This document shows, one piece after another, positions 1 to 5,825 of a stretch of 5,876 bases of DNA. This DNA is from Alphaproteobacteria bacterium (GTDB taxonomy: Bacteria; Pseudomonadota; Alphaproteobacteria; Sphingomonadales; Rhodothalassiaceae). Position 1 is the first letter of the stretch, and each line of letters begins with the position of its first letter. The stretch is from positions 1-5,876 of the forward strand of contig RFIU01000092.1 of NCBI GenBank assembly GCA_003695555.1, read 5' to 3'. The notes under the pieces were generated by a model that did not search any database, was not told where the DNA came from, and saw nothing but the letters and a program-made list of their open reading frames with translations. The translations under genes were made by a program, and so were the position numbers.

Positions 1-309
1 GATCCCACCCTCGTCATTGAGCAACATCGAGTAGCGCTGCCGGCCGGGTTTCAGACCCTGGATGTCGCCGGGCATCAGACGTTCCAGCGCAACCGCCGGA
101 TCCTCACCCGCGCGCGCCGGAAAAATCCGCGCCTGCCCCATGTGCGAAACATCGAAAAGGCCGGCATGGGCACGGGTGTGAGGATGTGGGGCAAGGATGC
201 CGTCGGTGTAATGCACCGGCATCTCATAGCCGGCGAAGGGGACCATGCGCGCACCCAGCGCCCTGTGTAGGGCATCGAGAGGGGTACGTGCCAGCGCTTG
301 GTTGGACAT
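1..309 (-). CDS. gcvT: Aminomethyltransferase, glycine cleavage T protein (N-terminal 103 codons, cut by window edge)
   Basis: GcvT transfers the methylene group from the aminomethyl-lipoyl arm of the H protein to tetrahydrofolate, releasing ammonia, in the cytoplasmic glycine cleavage complex. The translation starts MSNQALARTPLDALHRALGA and holds the family's N-terminal signatures: MVPFAGYEMPVHYTDGI (residues 22-38), HTRAHAGLFDVSHMGQ (44-59) and LMPGDIQGLKPGRQRYSMLLNDEGGI (78-103). The frame is open to the first base of the window; full-length proteins are usually near 370 residues, so about 70% is missing. The ATG at 309 is preceded by GGGAAG four bases upstream, a close but usable Shine-Dalgarno. 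The tandem glycine riboswitch directly upstream confirms the assignment. gcvH and gcvP would be expected further left; this is inference. Confidence 0.95.
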   Translation of the reverse strand, partial: MSNQALARTPLDALHRALGARMVPFAGYEMPVHYTDGILAPHPHTRAHAGLFDVSHMGQARIFPARAGEDPAVALERLMPGDIQGLKPGRQRYSMLLNDEGGI

Positions 310-391
310 GATGCTTCCCGTTCCGTGACGACGAAAACGCCGACCAGGCAGCCGCCGGCGGTGCCGACGATCAGCCGAGCCGTTCCATTCG
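310..391 (-). promoter_or_regulatory. Expression platform between glycine riboswitch and gcvT, with candidate switching helix
   Basis: This leader links aptamer II to the gcvT start. Read as RNA it holds a local hairpin (GGCACCG, loop CCGG, CGG-C-TGCC with one bulge). It then has GTCACGGAAC (329 to 320), directly followed by the Shine-Dalgarno GGGAAG (319 to 314) and, four bases later, the ATG. GTCACGGAAC is perfectly complementary to GTTCCGTGAC (409 to 400) in the 3' core of aptamer II. No U-tract follows either hairpin, so control of translation initiation is more likely than termination. The pairing is seen in the sequence; its role in switching is inferred. Confidence 0.6.
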
Positions 392-652
392 CCCCCTCTG
401 TCACGGAACCTGAGAGATTTCACGCCACATCCCGCCATTCCGGCATGAAGAGCGCTTATCCCCTTCGGTGAGGCGGGAAACGGATGACGCCAGCAAGAGG
501 ATCCATCCGTCCTCGCCCGCTTTCCAGAGCGGCCGCTCTTGCCCACCGCGGTCCTTTGGCCTGAGAGTTTCCGGGGCGGTTGCTCCTTCGGCGCCACCTG
601 CCATCGCAGCCCGCGGATCCGGGCGATGATGCGGCGATCTCTCCCGCGGTGG
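392..652 (-). promoter_or_regulatory. Tandem glycine riboswitch (two aptamers) controlling gcvT
   Basis: Two glycine aptamers lie in series on the minus strand. Aptamer I (about 543-652) has P1 CCACCGCGG/CCGCGGTGG (652-644 with 551-543), the GGGAGAGATC start, the GCGCCGAAGGAGCAA core (594-580) and CTCTCAGG (567-560). Aptamer II (about 392-533) has P1 CTCTG/CAGAG (529-525 with 400-396), CACCGAAGGGG (470-460), CTCTCAGG (416-409) and the GACAGAGGGG end. Both have extended P2 arms; that of aptamer II is strong (GCGGG/CCCGC and ACGGATG/CATCCGT). Glycine riboswitches are known to turn on glycine cleavage genes when glycine is abundant, so excess amino acid feeds one-carbon metabolism. A perfect palindrome lies in the linker between aptamers. 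Confidence 0.95.
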
Positions 653-685
653 CAGGGCACGCATACGCGCCCGACCGTCCTGCCG

Positions 686-714
686 CACTAGCCTCGGCGC
701 ACGGGCCTTGTCAA
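686..714 (-). promoter_or_regulatory. Promoter of the gcvT riboswitch transcript
   Basis: On the minus strand TTGACA (714-709) is a perfect -35. It is followed by a 17-nt spacer and CTAGTG (691-686), a weak -10 typical of alphaproteobacterial housekeeping promoters. Transcription would start near 679, about 27 nt before P1 of the first glycine aptamer, giving a leader of about 370 nt. The position, just upstream of a complete riboswitch and downstream of the lipoprotein stop codon, supports it. Confidence 0.7.
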
Positions 715-771
715 CGCGAATGTCGGCCCGCGCGAACAGGCGCCGCCGGCAGGCGTACGGCGCCCGCATTT

Positions 772-1344
772 TCAGCGAACGACGTTGAAGATCAGCTCGT
801 CGCTTTTTACCTGGAAACCGACGAGCAGCTCATAGTGGTAACGTCGCGCCTGATCGATGGAAGGAATCGTCTGACGGATCTCCTCGACCGTCTCAGCCCG
901 CTGTGCCCCATCGGAAAAGACGAGGCGGGTGCGATAGATCTGCTTGCTGACGATTTCGGCATTGTCGCGCATCAGCGCAACGAAATAGGGCACCTCTACC
1001 GTGCGTGAGCCGCGAAGCGCCGGCCCCCGCGTGGCGACGATCCGGAAACGCAGATGGCTGACCACGCGCTCTCCCTGCTCGCAACGCAGGTCGAGATGTT
1101 CGATGCTGGCGGTGAACAGGCGAGCATCCGCCGTTTTCTCGTTGCCGGCGAAACGGGTCAGCGTCGAAACGCCCTCGACCACCGCCGGTGCCGGGCAGCG
1201 CTCGACCACCACCTTCAGGGGATTCTTCCCCCGGCTCGAACAGGCAGCGAGCGCCGACACCGCGACGGCGACAAGAGCGAAGAGCCGCAGTCCGTGAAAC
1301 AGGCGGCGAAAACTGTTGGTGGCAGCAAGCCTTGGCATGATCAT
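772..1344 (-). CDS. Putative lipoprotein of unknown function (190 aa)
   Basis: I do not recognise a named family. The N-terminus has arginines (R5, R14, R15, R20), a hydrophobic stretch LFALVAVAVSALAA (21-34) and a lipobox L-A-A-C with Cys35. This fits export by Sec, cleavage by signal peptidase II and lipid anchoring, leaving a mature protein of about 156 residues. Residue 36 is Ser, not Asp, which under the E. coli rule favours the outer membrane. The mature part is a mix of predicted strands and basic/acidic residues with two further cysteines (C50 and C88) and no obvious catalytic motif. Start: ATG at 1344, or the in-frame ATG at 1338; neither has a strong Shine-Dalgarno, and both keep the signal peptide. 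It is divergent from ispH and ends 57 nt before the gcvT promoter -35, pointing the same way, so some read-through into the riboswitch is possible. That this is a real gene rests on the clean lipoprotein signal and full-length frame. Confidence 0.75.
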   Translation of the reverse strand: MIMPRLAATNSFRRLFHGLRLFALVAVAVSALAACSSRGKNPLKVVVERCPAPAVVEGVSTLTRFAGNEKTADARLFTASIEHLDLRCEQGERVVSHLRFRIVATRGPALRGSRTVEVPYFVALMRDNAEIVSKQIYRTRLVFSDGAQRAETVEEIRQTIPSIDQARRYHYELLVGFQVKSDELIFNVVR

Positions 1345-1358
1345 CCATCGCTGTTGTT

Positions 1359-1408
1359 GGCGGGCATACCCCGCCGAACTGACCGGTTACCGGCGGATCG
1401 ACGCCGCC
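1359..1408. repeat. Two GC-rich inverted repeats in the lipoprotein 5' leader
   Basis: GGCGGG (1359-1364) pairs with CCCGCC (1370-1375) across a 5-nt loop, and GGCGG (1392-1396) pairs with CCGCC (1404-1408) across a 7-nt loop. A small CCGG-TTA-CCGG repeat lies at 1383-1393. All would be in the 5' leader of the lipoprotein mRNA if its promoter is at 1421-1449. There is no T-tract on either side in either direction, so these are not intrinsic terminators. A role in leader structure or as a protein-binding site is possible but unsupported. Confidence 0.4.
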
Positions 1409-1420
1409 ATCGCCTGACGA

Positions 1421-1449
1421 GCATTAGGGGCTGGACCGCAACGATGCAA
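1421..1449 (-). promoter_or_regulatory. Candidate promoter for the lipoprotein gene
   Basis: On the minus strand TTGCAT (1449-1444) lies 17 nt upstream of TAATGC (1426-1421). The -35 is reasonable but the -10 is poor. The start of transcription would be near 1414, giving a leader of about 70 nt that contains the two hairpins. No better match was found in the gap. Confidence 0.3.
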
Positions 1450-1483
1450 TCCCGTTCGTTGCCTGAAGCGCGCCGATGCGGCC

Positions 1484-1512
1484 TTGCTCCCGTCACACGG
1501 ATCGGCGATAAG
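1484..1512 (+). promoter_or_regulatory. Candidate promoter for ispH-rnhA
   Basis: TTGCTC (1484-1489), a 17-nt spacer and GATAAG (1507-1512; four of six match TATAAT) form a plausible housekeeping promoter. Transcription would start near 1519, about 55 nt before the chosen ispH ATG. Its position is also evidence against the in-frame ATG at 1484 being the ispH start, as that codon would lie inside or upstream of the promoter. Confidence 0.5.
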
Positions 1513-1559
1513 CTCGAACGAAGATACGAAAAGAGCCGCTGACATCGCCGCCGCAGCGC

Positions 1560-1564
1560 GAGGA
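1560..1564 (+). promoter_or_regulatory. Ribosome binding site that fixes the ispH start
   Basis: GAGGA lies 9 nt upstream of the ATG at 1574. It supports that codon over the in-frame ATG 90 bases upstream, whose extra 30 residues match no part of IspH. Confidence 0.75.
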
Positions 1565-1573
1565 TACGAAGCA

Positions 1574-2530
1574 ATGACCACCGACAAGCCGAAGCTGAGA
1601 ATTCTGCTCGCCGCGCCGCGCGGTTTCTGTGCCGGTGTCGATCGGGCCATCAAGATCGTCGAACTGGCCCTCGAACGCTATGGACGACCGGTCTATGTCC
1701 GTCACGAAATCGTCCACAACCGCCACGTCGTCGAGGAGCTGGAGACCAAGGGCGCGATCTTCGTCGAGGAACTCGACGAGGTGCCGGAAAATGCACCGGT
1801 GGTCTTCTCGGCCCATGGCGTGCCGAAGTCGGTGCCGAGCGAAGCGGAGCGGCGCGAGATGCTCTATATCGACGCCACCTGCCCGCTCGTCTCGAAGGTT
1901 CACCGTGAGGTCGAGCGGCATTTCGCCGACGGTCGTCACATTCTGATGATCGGCCATTCCGGCCATCCGGAAGTGATCGGCACGATGGGACAGGTGCCGC
2001 CGGGCGCGATCACGCTCATCGAATCGGCCGAGGATGCGCGTACCGTCACGGTCGAAGACCCCGAGAATCTCGCCTTCGTCACCCAGACGACGCTTTCGGT
2101 CGACGACACCGCCGAAATGGTCGAAATCCTGAAATCCCGCTTTCCGCAGATCGCCGGCCCGCGCAAGGAGGACATCTGCTACGCCACCACCAACCGCCAG
2201 CAGGCGGTCAAGGCGATCGCGCCGCATGTCGAACGGATGCTGGTGATCGGCGCGCCGAATTCGTCGAACTCGCGCCGGCTGGTCGAGGTCGCCCGCAAGA
2301 ACGGTGTCGAAGCGCGCCTCGTCCAGAAGGCCGCCGAGATCGACTGGAAATGGCTGGAAGGGGCCGAGACGGTCGGTATTACCGCCGGCGCGTCAGCACC
2401 GGAAATCCTGGTTCAGGAAGTGATCGCCGCGCTTCGCGAACATTTCGACGTCGCCTTCGACGAGGTCGAAACCGCCCGCGAGCATGTCACCTTCAAGCTG
2501 CCGGCAAGCCTGCGAGAGAACGCCGCCTGA
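1574..2530 (+). CDS. ispH: 4-hydroxy-3-methylbut-2-enyl diphosphate reductase
   Basis: IspH (LytB) is the last enzyme of the MEP isoprenoid pathway. It is a cytoplasmic [4Fe-4S] protein that reduces HMBPP to IPP and DMAPP. From the ATG at 1574 the protein has 318 residues, the normal family length. The three cluster cysteines are present: C19 in APRGFCAGV, C103 in IDATCPLVSKVH and C202 in DICYATTNRQ. Substrate-site residues are visible: H48 (EIVHN), H81 (SAHGVP), H131 and E133 (GHSGHPEVIGTMGQ), T170 (TQTTLSVDD) and S230-S231-N232 (APNSSNSRR). Nothing is truncated or missing. rnhA follows in the same direction after 58 nt, so they may be co-transcribed. In many rhizobial genomes thrB lies between these two genes; here it does not. 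The upstream gene is divergent. Confidence 0.97.
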   Translation: MTTDKPKLRILLAAPRGFCAGVDRAIKIVELALERYGRPVYVRHEIVHNRHVVEELETKGAIFVEELDEVPENAPVVFSAHGVPKSVPSEAERREMLYIDATCPLVSKVHREVERHFADGRHILMIGHSGHPEVIGTMGQVPPGAITLIESAEDARTVTVEDPENLAFVTQTTLSVDDTAEMVEILKSRFPQIAGPRKEDICYATTNRQQAVKAIAPHVERMLVIGAPNSSNSRRLVEVARKNGVEARLVQKAAEIDWKWLEGAETVGITAGASAPEILVQEVIAALREHFDVAFDEVETAREHVTFKLPASLRENAA

Positions 2531-2572
2531 CGGGAACGCGCCGATTGCGCCGCCGACCCGCGAATCGAGGGT

Positions 2573-2578
2573 GAGGAG
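2573..2578 (+). promoter_or_regulatory. Ribosome binding site that fixes the rnhA start
   Basis: GAGGAG lies 10 nt upstream of the ATG at 2589. The frame is open upstream to an ATG at 2484 inside ispH, but the extra 35 residues are out of family and overlap ispH coding sequence, so 2589 is preferred. Confidence 0.8.
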
Positions 2579-2588
2579 TTCCGCCGCT

Positions 2589-3047
2589 ATGCCCGCCGAG
2601 CGACCGCGACCGCATGTTGAAATCTTCACCGACGGCGCATGTTCGGGCAATCCGGGCCCAGGCGGCTGGGGCGCGATCCTGCGCTGGAACGGCCATGAGA
2701 AGGAGCTGAAGGGCGGCGCGCCGGACACCACCAACAACCGCATGGAACTGACTGCCGCAATCAAGGCACTGCGTGCCCTCAAGCGCCCTTCCCGGATCGA
2801 CCTGCATACCGATTCGACCTATCTGCGTTCCGGCATCCGCGAATGGCTGCCGCGCTGGAAGGCGCGCGGCTGGCGCACCGCCGACCGCAAGCCGGTCAAG
2901 AACGTCGATCTCTGGCAGGCTCTTGAAGAGGCGATGGCGCCCCATGAGGTCCACTGGCACTGGGTGCGTGGCCATTCCGGTCACCCCGAAAATGAACGCG
3001 CCGATGCCCTGGCGCGTGAAGGCATGAAGCCGTTTCTCGCCCGCTAG
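2589..3047 (+). CDS. rnhA: Ribonuclease HI
   Basis: RNase HI cuts the RNA strand of RNA/DNA hybrids in the cytoplasm. It removes R-loops and primers and uses two metal ions. The 152-residue product matches the usual bacterial length of about 155. The catalytic set is complete: D15 in IFTDGACSGNPGPGGWG, E53 in TNNRMELTAA, D75 in HTDSTYL and D139 in NERADALAR, with the mobile histidine H129 in WVRGHSGHPENERAD. The basic, tryptophan-rich handle region used for hybrid binding is present around residues 84-109 (REWLPRWKARGWRTADRKPV). There is no N-terminal hybrid-binding domain and no C-terminal fusion. It follows ispH after 58 nt and is convergent with the DUF885 gene, with 59 nt between stop codons. 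That gap shows no clear intrinsic terminator. Confidence 0.97.
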   Translation: MPAERPRPHVEIFTDGACSGNPGPGGWGAILRWNGHEKELKGGAPDTTNNRMELTAAIKALRALKRPSRIDLHTDSTYLRSGIREWLPRWKARGWRTADRKPVKNVDLWQALEEAMAPHEVHWHWVRGHSGHPENERADALAREGMKPFLAR

Positions 3048-3106
3048 GACGCCGCGAACGGAGGTAGATTACGGCGCTCCGCCATGGCGATGAAAGCGGG
3101 CGACGG

Positions 3107-5083
3107 TCAGGGGCGTGTCGCGGCCCTCTTGCCGGCACCGGACGAGGCACAGGCCGCTTCCGCTCGGCGACGTTCGACGCGATGCTGCGCTTCGGCGATC
3201 CAGGCGTCGATGCGGCGCTCCAGGATCGGCAGCGGCAGCGCGCCCTTCTCCAGCACCGCATCGTGAAAGGCGCGGATGTCGAATCGACGGCCCAAGGCCC
3301 GTTCGGCGCGATGGCGAAGCTCTAGGATCTTCAGCTCGCCGAGCTTGTAGCCGAGCGCCTGTCCCGGCCAGGAAATATAGCGATCGACCTCGGTCTCGAT
3401 ATTATGTTCGGACAGCGCCGTGTTCTCGCGGAAGAATCGTACCGCCCGCTCGCGCGTCCAGCCCATCGCATGGATGCCGGTATCGACGACGAGACGCCCG
3501 GCGCGCCACATCTCGTAGGTCAGCCGCCCGAAGCGTTCATAGGGGGTGCGGTAGATCCCCATTTCCTCGCCGAGTTTTTCGGCATACAGCCCCCACCCCT
3601 CGCCGAAGGCGACGACATAAAGATTGCGCCGAAAGGCGGGCACGTCGGCCTGTTCTCGGGCCAGTGAAATCTGCAGATGATGGCCGGGCGCCGCCTCGTG
3701 CAGGGCGAGTGCCGGCAGCGCATAGAGCGGCCGCTTGTCGAGCGCGTAGGTGTTGACCATGAACAGACCGCCGCGCACACCGGGAATTGCCGGCCAGTAG
3801 CGCCCCGTCGTGTAATTCGGCGCGATCTCCGCCGGCACGGCGCGAACGCCATAGGGCATGCGCGGCAGACGCCCGAAGAAGGCGGGTAGAATGCCGTCCA
3901 CCTGCTTGGTGATCCAGGCGGCATGTTCGAGCAGCTTTTCGGGCGTCTTGGCATAGAAGCGCGGATCGGAACGCAGAAAGGCGAGAAAGGCGGCGAAGTC
4001 CCCCTTGAAGCCGGTCTCGGCGATCACCTTGCGCATCTCGGCGCGGATCCGCTTCACCTCGCGCCAGCCGATCGCGTGGATTTCTTCCGGTGAGAGATTT
4101 AGCGTCGTGTACTTGGCGATCTGCGCCCGGTAATAGGCGGGCCCGTCGGGCAGATCGCTCGCCCCGATGGTCTGTCGCGCCGCCGGCAGATACTCATCGC
4201 GCATGAAAGTGAGGAGCACACGATAGGCGGGCAGCACGCGATTGCCGATGACCTTGCGGGCGCGCGCCTTCAGGAGCTTTGCGCGTGCCGGCGGGATCGT
4301 CTTTGGCAGATTCGCGAAGGGCCGGAAAAAGGGGCTGTCCTCGGCCCTCGTGGGAGCGGCAAGGCGCGCGAAGGGAATGAGCGCCTTGTCGAGGATCGCG
4401 CGCGGCATCGTGAAACCCTCCGCCATGCCGCGGCGCATGTTTGCGATATGGGCATGAAGATAGCCCGGCAGCCTTTTCAGGCGGCGCAGATAGCGACGGT
4501 AGTCGGCCTCGTCCTCGAAGGGCATCGCCTCGATCGCGAAGACCGGCTCGGTCTCGAAGCCGGAATCCGACAGAAAAGGGATCCGCCAGGGCCGGAAGCG
4601 GGCATCCCGAATGCGGTTTTCCAGCATGAAGCGGAAGAGTTCGGCGTTCAGGCGGTCATCCTCGTCAAGCGCTCCACCGGCCAACCCGATGATGGCATCA
4701 AGACGCGCCAGCCAGTCCCGGTCCGCCTTCAAGGCGCGAGCCTGCGCCGCGGGCGAGGGATCGGGCAGGCGATCGTCGAAGCGATGATCCCCCTCATAGC
4801 CGGCCAGAAACGGATTGCGCTGAAGGCGCGCTTCCCATTCCTCGGCGAACAGGGTCTGCAGCGCATGATGGGCCTCGACACGCGCCGAGCTGTTCGTGTT
4901 ACCCGGCCCCTCGCCGGCGCCGACCCGCTTGCCGCCCATCCCGCCGATGGCGGCATCTCCGGCAAACGACGCCGATCCGGCACTGGCCGTGAATGCCATC
5001 AGGATGAGCACAAGCAGAAAGGCGAAAATCCACCCTCCCGGCGCGTCCGTCTGCCGCCTTGATGAAATGTGATGTTGACGCAT
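3107..5083 (-). CDS. Exported DUF885-family protein, predicted zinc metallopeptidase
   Basis: This 658-residue protein belongs to the DUF885 family (PF05960), commonly predicted to be metal-dependent peptidases; the substrate is not known. After a basic N-terminus (R9, R10) a hydrophobic segment, about residues 18-33, ends in small residues (ASAGSASFA). This fits a Sec signal peptide with cleavage near 41, or a membrane anchor; no lipobox cysteine is present. The family domain runs from about residue 78 (FAEEWEARLQRNPFLAGYEG) to about 635. The probable zinc site is H462-E463-A-A-P-G-H468-H469. G-E495-G-W-G-L-Y-A-E follows and may give the third ligand. DTGIHAMGW (534-542) and RYISWPGQALGYKLGE (568-583) are further family motifs. 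The start at 5083 is chosen for its AAGGAAGG ribosome site; an in-frame ATG at 5134 has none. The C-terminal 20 or so residues are basic and low in complexity. The gene stands alone, convergent with rnhA and divergent from the tRNA; no good promoter was found for it. Confidence 0.88.
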   Translation of the reverse strand: MRQHHISSRRQTDAPGGWIFAFLLVLILMAFTASAGSASFAGDAAIGGMGGKRVGAGEGPGNTNSSARVEAHHALQTLFAEEWEARLQRNPFLAGYEGDHRFDDRLPDPSPAAQARALKADRDWLARLDAIIGLAGGALDEDDRLNAELFRFMLENRIRDARFRPWRIPFLSDSGFETEPVFAIEAMPFEDEADYRRYLRRLKRLPGYLHAHIANMRRGMAEGFTMPRAILDKALIPFARLAAPTRAEDSPFFRPFANLPKTIPPARAKLLKARARKVIGNRVLPAYRVLLTFMRDEYLPAARQTIGASDLPDGPAYYRAQIAKYTTLNLSPEEIHAIGWREVKRIRAEMRKVIAETGFKGDFAAFLAFLRSDPRFYAKTPEKLLEHAAWITKQVDGILPAFFGRLPRMPYGVRAVPAEIAPNYTTGRYWPAIPGVRGGLFMVNTYALDKRPLYALPALALHEAAPGHHLQISLAREQADVPAFRRNLYVVAFGEGWGLYAEKLGEEMGIYRTPYERFGRLTYEMWRAGRLVVDTGIHAMGWTRERAVRFFRENTALSEHNIETEVDRYISWPGQALGYKLGELKILELRHRAERALGRRFDIRAFHDAVLEKGALPLPILERRIDAWIAEAQHRVERRRAEAACASSGAGKRAATRP

Positions 5084-5087
5084 CCCG

Positions 5088-5095
5088 CCTTCCTT
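5088..5095 (-). promoter_or_regulatory. Ribosome binding site that fixes the DUF885 gene start
   Basis: Read on the minus strand, AAGGAAGG lies just upstream of the ATG at 5083, with the AGGA core 7 nt away. The alternative ATG at 5134 lacks any purine-rich element and would add 17 residues before the signal peptide. Confidence 0.75.
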
Positions 5096-5274
5096 GATCA
5101 CCAATCCCACCCGGTCCATGAGCCTGCCCCGCATACAACGGTCAGATCAAGTCCGCGATGCCGAAGCGATGATCGCAGAAACATCGGCAGGATGGCCGCC
5201 AGGAACGGAAAACTCGCGAGAGCACGCCCACCCGGCCGCCGTTCATGCCATGCGCGGAAAAGCCATTTCGGCGA

Positions 5275-5303
5275 TTGCATGGGGCAGGCTTTTCGGATAG
5301 GGT
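5275..5303 (+). promoter_or_regulatory. Candidate promoter of the tRNA-Arg gene
   Basis: TTGCAT (5275-5280), a 17-nt spacer containing GGCTTTTCGGA, and TAGGGT (5298-5303) lie upstream of the tRNA. Transcription would begin near 5310, leaving a 5' leader of about 65 nt for RNase P to remove. The region from 5084 to 5274 shows no other clear site. Confidence 0.5.
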
Positions 5304-5374
5304 GCGCCGCGTTCGAAGGGCGGCCGGCGGGCGTTCGTCCCACCTTCCCCTCCTTCGTATTCCGCATTGGCGAA

Positions 5375-5451
<77 letters not shown>

Positions 5452-5471
5452 TTTTTCTTGCTGTCCTTTTT
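5452..5471 (+). terminator. T-tracts after tRNA-Arg, possible transcription end
   Basis: TTTTT begins one base after the CCA (5452-5456) and a second TTTTT lies at 5467-5471. There is no separate hairpin before the first tract other than the tRNA's own GC-rich acceptor and T stems. These are plausible end points of the tRNA transcript, but not a classic intrinsic terminator. Confidence 0.35.
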
Positions 5472-5825
5472 CGGCCCGTGGCGAGATCAGGAGTGCTCAT
5501 CCCTTCCCTCGCGGGCACCCCCTTCGGAATTGCCAGCTGTCTGGGCACCGCGGCCTCCTTCACAGCGATGCGGCGGGAAATGCGTCGTCAGCCCCTGCAC
5601 CTTTCCGCGTCGATTGCATTCCCGGACCGCCCTGTTTGTCCACCCCGCATTGCGGACGCAGCGATCATCATCGGGCGATGGCGCTTCGTCATGTGAGCTC
5701 ATCGCAAGGCCATCGAAGGGCGGATCTCAAGCCCGGAACACCTGCCATAAGCCCCCCGGCAAGGATGGGGCGGCCTATCCGACGCATTCCCGCAAGTGCT
5801 GCCGCTGCCGCCTCTCAGCTGCCCC
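5472..5825. other. Stretch without a supportable gene
   Basis: Frames open on both strands here (for example about 5478-5696 plus and 5487-5702 minus), but their translations are low in structure, rich in Arg/Ser/Pro and resemble no family I know. Neither has a good ribosome site. The visible structure is an imperfect inverted repeat, GCCCG-CGAG (5474-5485, with a TGG bulge) against CTCG-CGGGC (5508-5516), a TGAGCTCA palindrome at 5694-5701, and the candidate terminator at 5751-5774. I see nothing else. Confidence 0.5.
5751..5774 (-). terminator. Candidate terminator of the right-edge minus-strand gene
   Basis: On the minus strand GCC-G-CCCC pairs with GGGG-GGC across a 9-nt loop, with one bulged G, and is followed by TTAT. 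It lies about 50 nt after the stop codon at 5826. The stem is GC-rich but the T-tract is poor, so this is a weak call. Confidence 0.3.

Noticed and set aside
739..764. GGCGCC/GGCGCC inverted repeat downstream of the lipoprotein stop as a terminator
   Set aside because: Six-base stem with a 14-nt loop, no T-tract in the minus-strand direction, and each arm is itself palindromic; not enough to call a terminator.
401..769. Minus-strand open frame across the riboswitch
   Set aside because: It lies entirely in the gcvT leader, and the two glycine aptamers explain the sequence. The translation has no family character.
580..1542. Plus-strand open frames opposite the lipoprotein gene (580-1008, 1001-1297, 1054-1542)
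   Set aside because: They are antisense shadows in a GC-rich genome. The minus-strand frame has a signal peptide and lipobox, and the plus-strand frames have no recognisable features.
1484..1573. Longer ispH with start at 1484
   Set aside because: The added 30 residues lie outside the family and overlap the likely promoter. The ATG at 1574 has a good ribosome site and gives the standard length.
3048..3106. Possible bidirectional terminator between rnhA and the DUF885 gene
   Set aside because: Only short stems (GGCG-CTC-CGCC at 3073-3083; CGCCG/CGGCG with a 17-nt loop) and no T-tract on either side.
3115..5062. Plus-strand open frames opposite the DUF885 gene (for example 3115-3756 and 4448-5062)
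   Set aside because: Arginine-rich shadows of a long GC-rich gene whose minus-strand frame carries clear family motifs throughout.
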